Program-made: the position numbers and the translations under genes
Shown: piece after piece, positions 26,007 through 33,779 of the stretch
Position numbering within the stretch: the stretch's first letter is position 1
Layout of the letters: every line of letters starts with the position of its first letter
The notes under the pieces: model-generated
What the model saw: the letters and a program-made list of their open reading frames with translations, nothing else
Told to the model about the DNA's origin: nothing
The model's database searches: none
Source of the DNA: Paenibacillus sacheonensis
Lineage (GTDB): Bacteria > Bacillota > Bacilli > Paenibacillales > Paenibacillaceae
Reading direction: 5' to 3'
NCBI RefSeq assembly: GCF_009909195.1
Contig: NZ_JAAAMU010000006.1
Coordinates: 310,001-374,000 of the forward strand
DNA: 64,000 nucleotides

Positions 26007-27740
26007 TCACTTCGCCTTCGTCGACGTCGTGATCACGACATTCCGAGGGCCGGGTTCCCAGACGACGCCGATCCCAAGCAGCTTGCCGATATCGCCGATC
26101 GGGACGTAGAGGCTGCCGTTCAACGTCGCGGGCGCGTAGGACAGCGGGACCTGCTTGCCGTCCTGGGTCGCGAATGCGGAATCTTCTTTGATGATAAACG
26201 CGGTCGTTCCGTACGTAATTCTTACCTGTTTGCTCGCCGCGTCATAGCTGACCTTCGCGCCGATTGTCTCCATGAGGAATCGCATCGGAACGAACATCCG
26301 GTTACTCTGCGTCATCATGCCCGGCTGGAACTGCTTCTCTTTGCCGTCGATGATGAGGCCGGCCTGGGCTTTGACGAACGCGCCCGTCGATCCCGTAACG
26401 AGCGGCTTCGCCAGCTCCTCCGGCAGCGCGAACGCGTAGAGCTTGCCCTCCGCCTGCACGAGCAGCGTCCGGCCGGCGACCTGGAACGGTCCGAAGTTCC
26501 GGGCCTGCGTCTGGAACCTGAACTTCGCCTTGCCTGTGCTCACGTTCAGCGAATAGATTTCTCCGTCCGTCTGCCCGACGTACATCCCCGCGTTGATGAA
26601 ATCGACCCGGCTCGCCGGGTTGTCCAGTCCCTCATAATACACCGTCGATTGATCTGCCAGCTTGCGGCCGTGAATGCCTAGATTATTAGGGTTCTGGAAG
26701 AACATCTTGCCGTCGTACGGACCGGCTATGAAATCCCCCCTGTCCGAGACGCCGCCCGCTGCGACCACGTCGGGATCATCGTTCAAATTGTACGAGAAAA
26801 TGCTGTTGTCCTGCGTTAAGACATAGATGTCGTTGCCGTCGACCGTGACGAATTTGGGCGCCTGATAGAGCGGGTCTAGCGCCGTGCTGACGTTAACGTA
26901 TTGGCGGCTGCCCGTCACCTTGCCCGTCTTGGCATTCACGGTATCGACCGTTGCGACATGGGTCGACGTATCGTTGCGCGGCCAGTCATTGTTGAAATAC
27001 AGCCTATCCCCGTCCGCCTTGAGCAGCTTGTTATGACTGCCCTCGAGTTTCCACAGCGTCTTGCCCGTCGCCTTGTCGATCGCGTAATAGGTGTTCACCG
27101 TGATCGCGCCGGATTCGAAGGTGCCGACGAGCAGCATATCGTCCAGCATAATCGTCTCGTTATGACCCGCAGCATCTCCGCTGGCGGTCCACTTCAGCTT
27201 GCCCGTCGCGAGATCGATGGCGGCGAGCCCCGTGTTCGAGGAAACATACAGCGATGAACCGCCAAGATCGCCGGAAGCGTCCGTCTTGAGCGAGCCGAGC
27301 GTCTTATCCTTGGTCCGATACAGCCGCGTGCCCGCGCCGCTCGACGCGTTCACGCGATAGACGGTGCCGTCGGCGCTGCCGGCATAGACGTAACTGCCCG
27401 CAACGACTGCCGCGCCCTGCTGCAGCTTCGCGCCGAATGTCCACAGCGTCTTGCCCGTCGCGATGCTGCACGCGTTCAACGTGCCGTTCTTGATATAATA
27501 AACGGTCTTCGCGCCTACGACCGGAGGGAACAAGATCCGGTCGGTGCCGGAAGGCTTGTCCAGCTCCGCGCTCCACAGCGGAACGGCCGACGGAACGGGA
27601 TTCTCGAAGCCGTAGCTCGTATTCAGTCCGTAGCTTGGCGAACTGCCGAATTGCGCGGAAGCCGTGCCCGCGGCTCCGAGCGAAGCGGCAGCGAGTCCCG
27701 CTGCAAGCATGCCGAACAACGTGCGTCTGATCGCGTGCAT
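26007..27740 (-). CDS. Secreted PQQ-type beta-propeller protein with copper-amine-oxidase-like stalk domain
   Basis: The 577-residue product has a signal peptide (MHAIRRTLFGMLAAGLAAAS..., likely cut after ASA at about residue 29). Residues about 45-440 are PQQ/BamB-like propeller blades, each with the pattern YAGSADGTVYRVNASSG or LAAIDLATGKLKWTASG. Residues about 450-577 are the copper amine oxidase N-terminal-like domain (GLIIDGKEKQFQPGM, MFVPMRFLMETIGAKVSYD, TLNGSLYVPIGDIGKLLG), found in many Paenibacillus wall proteins and probably adhesive. No PQQ-dependent dehydrogenase residues are evident, so a structural or assembly role is more likely than an enzyme. It lies between two terminators and is monocistronic. 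Confidence 0.82.
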   Translation of the reverse strand: MHAIRRTLFGMLAAGLAAASLGAAGTASAQFGSSPSYGLNTSYGFENPVPSAVPLWSAELDKPSGTDRILFPPVVGAKTVYYIKNGTLNACSIATGKTLWTFGAKLQQGAAVVAGSYVYAGSADGTVYRVNASSGAGTRLYRTKDKTLGSLKTDASGDLGGSSLYVSSNTGLAAIDLATGKLKWTASGDAAGHNETIMLDDMLLVGTFESGAITVNTYYAIDKATGKTLWKLEGSHNKLLKADGDRLYFNNDWPRNDTSTHVATVDTVNAKTGKVTGSRQYVNVSTALDPLYQAPKFVTVDGNDIYVLTQDNSIFSYNLNDDPDVVAAGGVSDRGDFIAGPYDGKMFFQNPNNLGIHGRKLADQSTVYYEGLDNPASRVDFINAGMYVGQTDGEIYSLNVSTGKAKFRFQTQARNFGPFQVAGRTLLVQAEGKLYAFALPEELAKPLVTGSTGAFVKAQAGLIIDGKEKQFQPGMMTQSNRMFVPMRFLMETIGAKVSYDAASKQVRITYGTTAFIIKEDSAFATQDGKQVPLSYAPATLNGSLYVPIGDIGKLLGIGVVWEPGPRNVVITTSTKAK

Positions 27741-27853
27741 GATTGAATACCTCCTTCGAATCGCTAGCGTATGTCAAAGTAGACGGATGCAGGTCCCACA
27801 AAGTTACAGCAAGCGGCCGAATCGTGACGGAAGGCTTACCCGCCAAGGCAGCG

Positions 27854-27891
27854 CGAAAAGCCCGTTTACCCCTACTGAACGTAGGGTAAAC
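27854..27891 (-). terminator. Terminator downstream of folD
   Basis: GTTTACCCTAC and GTAGGGGTAAAC pair with one bulge; the minus strand then reads GGGCTTTTCG, a short U-rich tail. It lies 47 nt beyond the folD stop. Confidence 0.55.
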
Positions 27892-27937
27892 GAGCTATTT
27901 CGCCACAGGGTCGGCACAGGGTCGGCTTCGGGATGTC

Positions 27938-28798
27938 TTACTCCTTCCGATACGTTCCGAACTTCTCCGCCGCATCGACCGTATGCTTCAGCAGCGTTGC
28001 GATCGTCACCGGGCCTACGCCTGCCGGAACCGGCGTGATGGCTGCGGCATTCGCCAAGCACGCCTCATAATCCACATCCCCGACATTACCGGGATTGTAG
28101 CCTGCATCGAGCACGACGGCGCCCGGCTTGATCCAGTCGCCCTGCACGAAATTCGGCTTGCCGACGGCAGCGACGACGATATCCGCCAGCTTCACGATGG
28201 CAGGCAGATCGGTCGTCCGCGAATGACAGGTCGTTACCGTTGCATCCGCGTTCAGCAGCATGGCCGATACGGGCTTGCCGAGAATCGGGCTTCTGCCGAT
28301 GACGACGGCATGACGGCCCTGCACGGGCAGCTGGTAATAGTCCAGTATGGCCATGACCGCAGCCGGCGTGCAGGACGGATAATCCGCAAAGCCGAACGCG
28401 TTCTGCGCAAAGCCAAGCATCGTGACGCCGTCGACGTCCTTCTCGATGGCGATCGCTTCGAAAGCCGCGCGCTCATCGATGCCATGCGGCACGGGATGCT
28501 GCAGCAGGATGCCGTGAACGGATTTATCCGCGTTCAATTCGCGGATCGCGGCGACAAGCTCCTCCGTTGTCGTGTCAGCCGGCAGATCTACGCGAATCGA
28601 AGTCATCCCGAGCTTTCTGCAAGCATTTCCTTTCATCCGCACGTACGTCGCGGAGGACGGGTCGTCTCCGACCAGAATCGTAGCGAGACATGGCGTTATT
28701 CCCTTCTCCGCCAGCCCTGCGATGCGAGCAAACAACTGCGCCTTGATGCCGTCCGCGACCGCATTGCCGTCCAATATCAGCGTTTCCGTTTGCGACAT
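27938..28798 (-). CDS. folD: Bifunctional methylenetetrahydrofolate dehydrogenase/cyclohydrolase FolD
   Basis: The 286-residue product is a full-length FolD, which interconverts 5,10-methylene-THF, 5,10-methenyl-THF and 10-formyl-THF in the cytoplasm, feeding purine and formyl-methionine synthesis. Diagnostic blocks: TILVGDDPSSATYVRMKGNAC with the folate-site Y and catalytic K, GILLQHPVPHGID, KDVDGV, PSCTPAAVMAIL, the NADP loop VIGRSPILGKPVSAMLLNADATVTTCHSRT, and VPAGVGPVTIATLL. GAAAGGGTGAAG precedes the ATG. A ZTP riboswitch with its own terminator lies directly upstream, so expression should rise when ZTP (AICAR triphosphate) accumulates during 10-formyl-THF shortage. Confidence 0.97.
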   Translation of the reverse strand: MSQTETLILDGNAVADGIKAQLFARIAGLAEKGITPCLATILVGDDPSSATYVRMKGNACRKLGMTSIRVDLPADTTTEELVAAIRELNADKSVHGILLQHPVPHGIDERAAFEAIAIEKDVDGVTMLGFAQNAFGFADYPSCTPAAVMAILDYYQLPVQGRHAVVIGRSPILGKPVSAMLLNADATVTTCHSRTTDLPAIVKLADIVVAAVGKPNFVQGDWIKPGAVVLDAGYNPGNVGDVDYEACLANAAAITPVPAGVGPVTIATLLKHTVDAAEKFGTYRKE

Positions 28799-28831
28799 GA
28801 ATCTTCACCCTTTCCGATTGAGGCTGCCGTT

Positions 28832-28945
28832 AAAAACAGAAAGAGGCAAGGGATATGCTCCCTTACCTCTGCCCAGGCGTACGGCCGTATAAACGATGTG
28901 CTCCCCCGCGGTTCGCCGCGTTACGCCAGTCACACTCGCTTGTGA
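28832..28945 (-). promoter_or_regulatory. ZTP (pfl) riboswitch with transcription terminator, controlling folD
   Basis: On the minus strand the three conserved blocks of the pfl motif occur in order: GTGACTGGCG (28933-28924), CCGCGGGGGAGCA (28911-28899) and CGCCTGGGCA (28879-28870), with a GCGG-CGAA-CCGC hairpin between the first two. Directly after them AGAGGTAAGGGA and TCCCTTGCCTCT form a terminator stem with TTTCTGTTTTT. Known ZTP riboswitches act as ON switches for one-carbon genes, folD included; here ligand binding should stabilise the last block and block the terminator. The folD start lies 34 nt further downstream. Confidence 0.92.
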
Positions 28946-29096
28946 ATCGATAGTTGTAGGATACACCCGCAACGACGGCAAAGCAACCCCCGAACTAGAA
29001 GAAACCAACGCCGCATTAAGCAGAATGATATTGAATAATCCCCCGACAAGCAGTACAATATGGAAAATTTACCCATTATAAGGGGGCGCCTAGCCC

Positions 29097-29363
29097 ATGT
29101 TCGAGCAGTCGATCGACGATAGACTAGCATCATTAGGAATACTATTTCCCGCTGCTAGCGAACCGGCCGCAAAATACGCGAACTACGTGAACGCCGCGGA
29201 TCCGGATTTCGAAGAACACCACAAGGCGCTGAACGGATGCTCCGATCTCATGCTGGACGTATTCGGCAAACGTGGCCGGCACGCCCGCTCCGTCCTGGGA
29301 GCGGTTTCCGTGAGAGATAATCTGCCGATCATCGTGGATTCTATTTTTGAAGTCGAGGCATAA
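29097..29363 (+). CDS. RidA/YjgF-like protein with a large internal deletion
   Basis: The 88-residue frame is intact but matches only the two ends of the RidA/YjgF subfamily of about 150 residues. Residues 1-34 correspond to the family N-terminus (RLASLGILFPAASEPAAKYANYV). Residue 35 on continues with the C-terminal half (DPDFEEHHKALNGCSDLMLDVFG, RHARSVLGAVSVRDNLPIIV). The segment between, which normally holds two core strands and a helix (about 60-65 residues), is missing in frame. RidA proteins deaminate reactive imines as trimers; loss of these strands should abolish the fold. It may be a recent pseudogene or a minimal derivative. AAGGGGGC lies 11-12 nt before the ATG. Confidence 0.7.
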   Translation: MFEQSIDDRLASLGILFPAASEPAAKYANYVNAADPDFEEHHKALNGCSDLMLDVFGKRGRHARSVLGAVSVRDNLPIIVDSIFEVEA

Positions 29364-29429
29364 AAGCGATCGAACCTAAGTATGTTGTAATCCTGCAAGC
29401 GTGCATAGAGCTGCCGAGGAGGAGCGAGG

Positions 29430-30158
29430 ATGCGGCCAATCCGACTGATCTTATTCGATCTGGACGATACGCTCGTTCATTTCGACGATTACTGGGAGAT
29501 TTCCGTCAAAGAAACGTTTACGCAGCATGATTTGACGAGCGGGCTCGACACGAACGAGATGTTCGCGATTTTCGAACAAGTGAATGCGCGTTTGGTGGAA
29601 CAGCTGGATAAGCTGCAAATCACGGTGGAGGATTTTCGCATCCAACGCTTTCTGCATGCGATGGCGCTGGCCGGCAAGGAAGCGGACGCCGCGATGGCAA
29701 GCGATTTCGAGCAGCTCTACCAAGCGGCCAGCAAGCGTAACATGAAGCCCGATTCTGACGCCAACAAGCTGATCGGCGAGCTTCAAGGGCGCTATCAAGT
29801 CGGGATCATAACCAATGGGAGCAAGGATTGGCAGATGCATAAGCTCGAGGCCATCGAATTGAACGAGGCGATTCAAGCAGAGCTCCTGTTTATCTCCGGT
29901 GCCGTCGGGCACGAGAAGCCGACCCGTGAAATATATCAGCATATCGTGCGCGCCACCTCCCTTCAGCCGGATCAAATCCTCGTCGTGGGGGACTCCTGGA
30001 CGAACGATGTCGCGGGACCGATGGATAACGGCATGCAGGCCGTCTGGTTCAATAAGAAGGGCAAGCCGGTCCCCCAAGGACATCAACCGCTGGCCGTCAT
30101 TCGTCACTTGTCGGAATTACGAGCGCTGTTATTGTCTTCCGGGACGGAAGAAGTTTAA
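29430..30158 (+). CDS. HAD-family hydrolase, YjjG/pyrimidine-nucleotidase-like
   Basis: The 242-residue product has all four HAD motifs: LILFDLDDTLVHF (nucleophile and acid Asp), VGIITNGSKDWQ (Thr), GHEKPTREIY (Lys) and ILVVGDSWTNDVAGPMDNG (acidic pair). The helical cap follows motif I, as in subfamily I phosphatases such as YjjG and YfnB, which dephosphorylate nucleotides or sugar phosphates. The exact substrate cannot be told. GAGGAGCGAGG precedes the ATG. It follows the RidA-like gene by 66 nt and could share its transcript; a minus-oriented terminator lies after it. Confidence 0.88.
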   Translation: MRPIRLILFDLDDTLVHFDDYWEISVKETFTQHDLTSGLDTNEMFAIFEQVNARLVEQLDKLQITVEDFRIQRFLHAMALAGKEADAAMASDFEQLYQAASKRNMKPDSDANKLIGELQGRYQVGIITNGSKDWQMHKLEAIELNEAIQAELLFISGAVGHEKPTREIYQHIVRATSLQPDQILVVGDSWTNDVAGPMDNGMQAVWFNKKGKPVPQGHQPLAVIRHLSELRALLLSSGTEEV

Positions 30159-30168
30159 CCATAGTCAG

Positions 30169-30216
30169 AAAAAAAGCGGCAGTCCGTCTCGTGAATTCCA
30201 CGATCATGGGCTGCCG
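30169..30216 (-). terminator. Terminator of the minus-strand genes to the right
   Basis: CGGCAG(CCC) and (C)TGCCG form the base of a stem with an inner ATCGTGGAATTCACGA dyad; the minus strand ends in CTTTTTTTCTG. It lies between convergent genes and serves the gene ending at 30264. Confidence 0.7.
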
Positions 30217-30263
30217 TTGCTGTTGAATAAAGTTCAATTGTACGTGCGCTAGCTTCCCTCTGA

Positions 30264-30899
30264 TTAAGCTTGAATAGTCGGCAAGAAAATAGGGATTCGC
30301 TCGCTCAATGGACCAAAACAATCCTTGTCGATAAGCACGACCGCTAGCTCGTTGCCGGTATCCGAATAGAAGAACCGTTTGGGACTGCCGCTCGCAGCAA
30401 GCAGCTCGGAGAAGATCGCGAAGAATTCGAGGCTCAGCCAATCGTCGCTTAACGTAAGCTCATGACGGCAGTACGTACCGTTAGCGCAAAAGGAAATCCA
30501 GCACTCGCCCGTCTCCATATCCACGTAATCCTGGAGATTCGCGAGGACGATTTCCGGAGCAAGCATCATCGCGATTCGCTCAAGCTTCAGCACGTAATCT
30601 CCATGATCCTCGATACATTCCCGGTCGAAGCACCAGGCGTCATTGCTCAAGAATATGCCCTCGCACCCTTCTTCGCCGTCTAATTCCCGTCCCATTGTCA
30701 TCAACAGGTGAATAAAGGGGAGTCCTTCACGAGCTCCGCTCGCAGCGTCCATGATGCTGCTGCACTGCTCGATCTCTACATCCGGTTTCAACCTTATGCC
30801 AACGGCTTCAAGATGCTCCAGCTGCTTATCGATCGAAATATGGACACGCGATGGCATATCGCTTGCCGATCTGCGCTTGCGCTTAAATAGACCGAACAT
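30264..30899 (-). CDS. Unrecognised cytoplasmic protein
   Basis: From ATG 30899 (AGGGGAG 8 nt upstream) the product is 211 residues. I recognise no family. It starts with a basic stretch (MFGLFKRKRRSASDMP), then an acidic body with regular strand/helix alternation: LPFIHLLMTMGRELDGEEGCEGIFLSND, CIEDHGDYVLKLERIAMM, VDMETGECWISFCANG, and a C-terminal AVVLIDKDCFGPLSERIPIF. The spread of acidic residues and length recall small immunity proteins of contact-dependent toxins, but this is only an impression. No membrane segment is present. It is the last gene of a minus-strand run beginning with the ADH/cupin pair. Confidence 0.6.
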   Translation of the reverse strand: MFGLFKRKRRSASDMPSRVHISIDKQLEHLEAVGIRLKPDVEIEQCSSIMDAASGAREGLPFIHLLMTMGRELDGEEGCEGIFLSNDAWCFDRECIEDHGDYVLKLERIAMMLAPEIVLANLQDYVDMETGECWISFCANGTYCRHELTLSDDWLSLEFFAIFSELLAASGSPKRFFYSDTGNELAVVLIDKDCFGPLSERIPIFLPTIQA

Positions 30900-30946
30900 G
30901 TAACGGACTCCCCTCTGTGGCTCCAACCTGCTCACACCGCAGTCGC

Positions 30947-31423
30947 TTACACCGTGAACGTAACCATTCGCGCATACGCGTCGCGGTTCATGTACGCCTG
31001 CGCCAGCTCGGTCTTATTCGACTGGAGAAACATCCGCACGAGCGAGCTGCTCGTCTGAATATCCTTCAAATACGGGGACAGGTAGACGGTGTCCGCCTTG
31101 GTCGTGCTGCGCATGTACTGCTCCAGCTGCAGCTCGTACTCCAGGTCCGTCGAATTGCGAATGCCCCGGATGACGGCCTTGACGCCGTTGGCATTGACGT
31201 AGTCCGCGACGATGCCTTCGAACGGGACGACGACCGCATTGGACATATGGCCGATCGACAGCTGCACGAGCTCGGTACGCTGCGCGATGTCGAAGTAATG
31301 CTTCTTGCTCCGGTTATTCGCAATGATGACATGGACCTCGTCGAACAGACTCCCCGCCCGCTCGATGACCGAGATATGACCCAGCGTTATAGGATCGAAG
31401 CTTCCCGCATAGACCACCCTCAT
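30947..31423 (-). CDS. CoaD-like nucleotidyltransferase (phosphopantetheine adenylyltransferase family)
   Basis: The 158-residue product has the features of CoaD: VVYAGSFDPITLGHISVIERA (phosphate loop with TxGH), FDEVHVIIANNRSKKHYFDIAQRTELV, VKAVIRGIRNSTDLEYELQL and the ISSS-like DIQTSSSLVRMF. CoaD adenylates 4'-phosphopantetheine to dephospho-CoA. Differences from housekeeping CoaD include A for P in the first motif (AGSFDP), T for I in TSSS, and an unusual C-terminus. Its ATG overlaps the stop of the upstream metallophosphoesterase gene (ATGA at 31420-31423), so translation is coupled. Chromosomal coaD is usually next to rsmD, absent here, so this may be a paralogue with a different substrate. 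Confidence 0.75.
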   Translation of the reverse strand: MRVVYAGSFDPITLGHISVIERAGSLFDEVHVIIANNRSKKHYFDIAQRTELVQLSIGHMSNAVVVPFEGIVADYVNANGVKAVIRGIRNSTDLEYELQLEQYMRSTTKADTVYLSPYLKDIQTSSSLVRMFLQSNKTELAQAYMNRDAYARMVTFTV

Positions 31424-31932
31424 GACTGTTCCTCGCTCGGCACGACGGCATCGCGGATCTGCTCGAAAGTGAGCGGCGTATAATCCCAATGCTCCACGCT
31501 GACGTTGAAGTAGTGAATGCCCTCGTATTTCTGCCCATGGATATGGCCGTGCACGTTCACGTACGGCATATGCTTGTTCATGTACATCGGCTCATGCGAG
31601 AGGAAGAAGAAGTCCTTGTAGATGATCGGATGCTCGCTCACCTCGTCGAACCCGACGCTCAGCCACCACTGGCGCGAACGCCCCCGGTCGTGATTGCCGA
31701 GGATGAGATGCTTGTAGCCGTTCAGCCGCGAGACGATGGCCGCCGTCTTGTCGCGGTTCAGGAACGAGAAGTCGCCGAGATGGAACACCTTGTCCTCGGT
31801 TCCGACGACCGCGTTCCACTTCTCGATCATCGCCTCGTTCATTTCGTCGGCGTTCGCGAACGGCCGGGATTCGAAATCGATGATATGCTTGTGACCGAAA
31901 TGATGGTCGGAGATAAAAAACACCTTTGCCAT
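31420..31932 (-). CDS. Calcineurin-like metallophosphoesterase
   Basis: The 170-residue product is a compact binuclear metallophosphoesterase: FFISDHHFGHKHIIDF (D-x-H), VFHLGDFSFL (GD), HLILGNHDRG (GNHD), FLSHEP and VNVHGHIHG (GHIH). Close relatives are small phosphoesterases of phages and bacteria acting on phosphodiesters or nucleotide derivatives; no substrate is assigned. The start codon has GAGCGTGAAC upstream, a weak site. It overlaps the CoaD-like gene by 4 nt. Coupling of a nucleotidyltransferase with a phosphodiesterase suggests opposing steps on one nucleotide-linked substrate. Confidence 0.85.
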   Translation of the reverse strand: MAKVFFISDHHFGHKHIIDFESRPFANADEMNEAMIEKWNAVVGTEDKVFHLGDFSFLNRDKTAAIVSRLNGYKHLILGNHDRGRSRQWWLSVGFDEVSEHPIIYKDFFFLSHEPMYMNKHMPYVNVHGHIHGQKYEGIHYFNVSVEHWDYTPLTFEQIRDAVVPSEEQS

Positions 31933-31963
31933 CGGTTGCGTTCACGCTCCTTTATCGGTATCC

Positions 31964-32296
31964 TTACTCGCCGTCCGAGATCGTCGCGAGCAGGTCGGCC
32001 CGCAGCGGGGTAAACGTCTCCACGACGACCGTGTCCGCCAGCGCCGTTACTTCATGCACCGCACCGCCCGGAATGACGAATTGCTCGCCCGCTTCGGCGA
32101 CGGTAATCGCTCCGTTCATCTCGAGCTGCAGCCGACCGCTGACGACGAACGTCAGCTGCTCGTGCGGGTGCGAGTGCGCCGCTCCGACCGAACCGGACTT
32201 CAGAGACACCATCATGCTCATGATCGTCTCGCCCGGCGGGAAGATTTTGCGTTCGATCCCGGGACCCGAACCATGCCATTCGTTAAAACGCGGCAT
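31964..32296 (-). CDS. Small cupin-domain protein
   Basis: The 110-residue product is a single cupin barrel: GAAHSHPHEQLTFVVSGRLQLEM (motif 1, metal-binding H-x-H...E) and FVIPGGAVHEVTALADTVVVETF (motif 2 with the last His). Such proteins isomerise or oxidise small compounds or bind sugars; substrate unknown. Its ATG overlaps the stop of the upstream dehydrogenase by one base (TAATG), so the two are translationally coupled and probably act in the same pathway. The start MPRFNEWHGSGPGIERK is short of any signal peptide, so it is cytoplasmic. Confidence 0.83.
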   Translation of the reverse strand: MPRFNEWHGSGPGIERKIFPPGETIMSMMVSLKSGSVGAAHSHPHEQLTFVVSGRLQLEMNGAITVAEAGEQFVIPGGAVHEVTALADTVVVETFTPLRADLLATISDGE

Positions 32297-33336
32297 TATC
32301 GCTCACCTCCGGGCACCAACAATACTTTGGATACGCCGCCGGGCTGCTTCAGCAGCGTCTCGAACCAGCTTCCGCCCTCGGAGAGCGGCGCTTCGACCAC
32401 CCCGTCCGACAGGCCGATGCGGCCTTCCTCGATCCACTTCAAGGCCGTCCGGAAATTCAACGCCGAATAGGCAAATGCGCCCGTCATCGTCACTTCGTTC
32501 CGAATGGCGATATTGACCGGCAGCGCCGACTCCTCCTCGTGCAGTCCCGTGAAGACGGTACGTCCGCCGCCCTTGCAGGCCAGCACGCACTGCTTGCGCG
32601 TCAATCCCGCGCCGACCGCATCGATGGCAGCATCAACGCCGGCACTGCCGGTCAGCCGCTTCACTTCTTCCAGCGTATCCACGCCCGACGCCGGGCATAC
32701 GGTATGCTTCGCGCCCAGCTTGGCGGCGATCTCCAGCCTGTCCGCGTTCATGTCGACGGCGATGACGCGCTGAACGCCGTATTGAAGCACCGCCTGCAGC
32801 GCCAGCAGTCCGATCGGCCCCATGCCGATGATCAGCACCGTGTCCGTCGGCTTCGGCGAAGCCAGCTCGGCCGCGCGGATCGCGCACGCCGCCGGCTCCG
32901 TCATCGCCGCCTGCTGCAGCGTCACCGTGTCCGGCACGCCATAGACGAAGGCCGCGGGGATCTTGACATACTCGGCATTGCTGCCGGGCAGCGCCGCGGA
33001 TAGCAGCTTGCGCGAGGTGCACAGCTGCTGCCTGCCGCTCAGGCAAGGCTCGCATTGTCCGCAGGTGACGAGCGGATTCGCGGTGACGCGCTGGCCGATC
33101 TGCCACCGGCCCTCCGCTTCCGCCCGGCTGCCGATAGCGGCAATCGTGCCGGAAAATTCATGGCCGAAGACGAGCGGCGGCTTGCGGAGCGAGTTCTTGC
33201 CCAAATACCCGCTCAGCTCCGATCCGCAGATGCCGGAGTACGCGACGCGGATCAGAATCTCGTCCTCGCCGGCGGACGGGATGTCCACCTCCCTGATCGC
33301 CATTTCTTGCGGTCCTTCATAGATGAGTGCCTGCAT
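32296..33336 (-). CDS. Zinc-dependent medium-chain dehydrogenase, sorbitol/threonine-dehydrogenase type
   Basis: The 346-residue product is a medium-chain zinc dehydrogenase: catalytic-zinc region YSGICGSELSGYLG with downstream GHEFSGTI, four structural-zinc cysteines in CGQCEPCLSGRQQLC, and the NAD loop IIGMGPIGLLALQAVLQYG. It resembles polyol and threonine dehydrogenases; the substrate is probably a sugar alcohol or similar, judged from the family. GAGAGGGG lies 10 nt before ATG 33336; the upstream in-frame extension to 33456 has no ribosome binding site. It is the first gene of a unit with the cupin gene. Confidence 0.88.
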   Translation of the reverse strand: MQALIYEGPQEMAIREVDIPSAGEDEILIRVAYSGICGSELSGYLGKNSLRKPPLVFGHEFSGTIAAIGSRAEAEGRWQIGQRVTANPLVTCGQCEPCLSGRQQLCTSRKLLSAALPGSNAEYVKIPAAFVYGVPDTVTLQQAAMTEPAACAIRAAELASPKPTDTVLIIGMGPIGLLALQAVLQYGVQRVIAVDMNADRLEIAAKLGAKHTVCPASGVDTLEEVKRLTGSAGVDAAIDAVGAGLTRKQCVLACKGGGRTVFTGLHEEESALPVNIAIRNEVTMTGAFAYSALNFRTALKWIEEGRIGLSDGVVEAPLSEGGSWFETLLKQPGGVSKVLLVPGGER

Positions 33337-33779
33337 TGCTGAAAATCCCCTCTCGGAATTGTTAGATTCATGCTCATGGCGGCAATGGGGCGGAGGTCTC
33401 GGTAGTCGGCGCCATCGTTTCGATAGACTCTTAATCTGACAATCCCATGTTAGCACTTGCCCTAGAAACTATAAAGACCTAAACGAAGTCCACTCAACAA
33501 ATGCCGGCTTCCGCGCCTGATTCGACTTTATGCCGGCTTAGCCCGACGAACGCCCTCCCGTGACCGGATACATGCTGTTCAGATGCAAGGCGCAAACCGC
33601 AGAGACAGACATAAGAAGCTAGAAGAGAATGCAAGATGAAAGCGTATGATGAAAGTGCATGATGAAAACGCAAGAAAGCCTGCTTCGCCGCTGACGGCGG
33701 AGCAGGCTTCTATTCGTTTACACATTGGATTACGCATCGCTGCTCGCTGTTTCGGCGAGCCTTTGCTCCGGACTCTGAC
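33337..33779. other. Gene-free stretch with a minus-strand terminator
   Basis: The left part (33337-33480) should contain the dehydrogenase promoter. A hairpin at 33673-33711 (GAAAGCCTGCTTCGCCG / CGGCGGAGCAGGCTTC) ends with a modest U-rich tail on the minus strand and is the likely terminator of the GH38-like gene. The segment between them has no recognisable gene or repeat. Confidence 0.6.
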
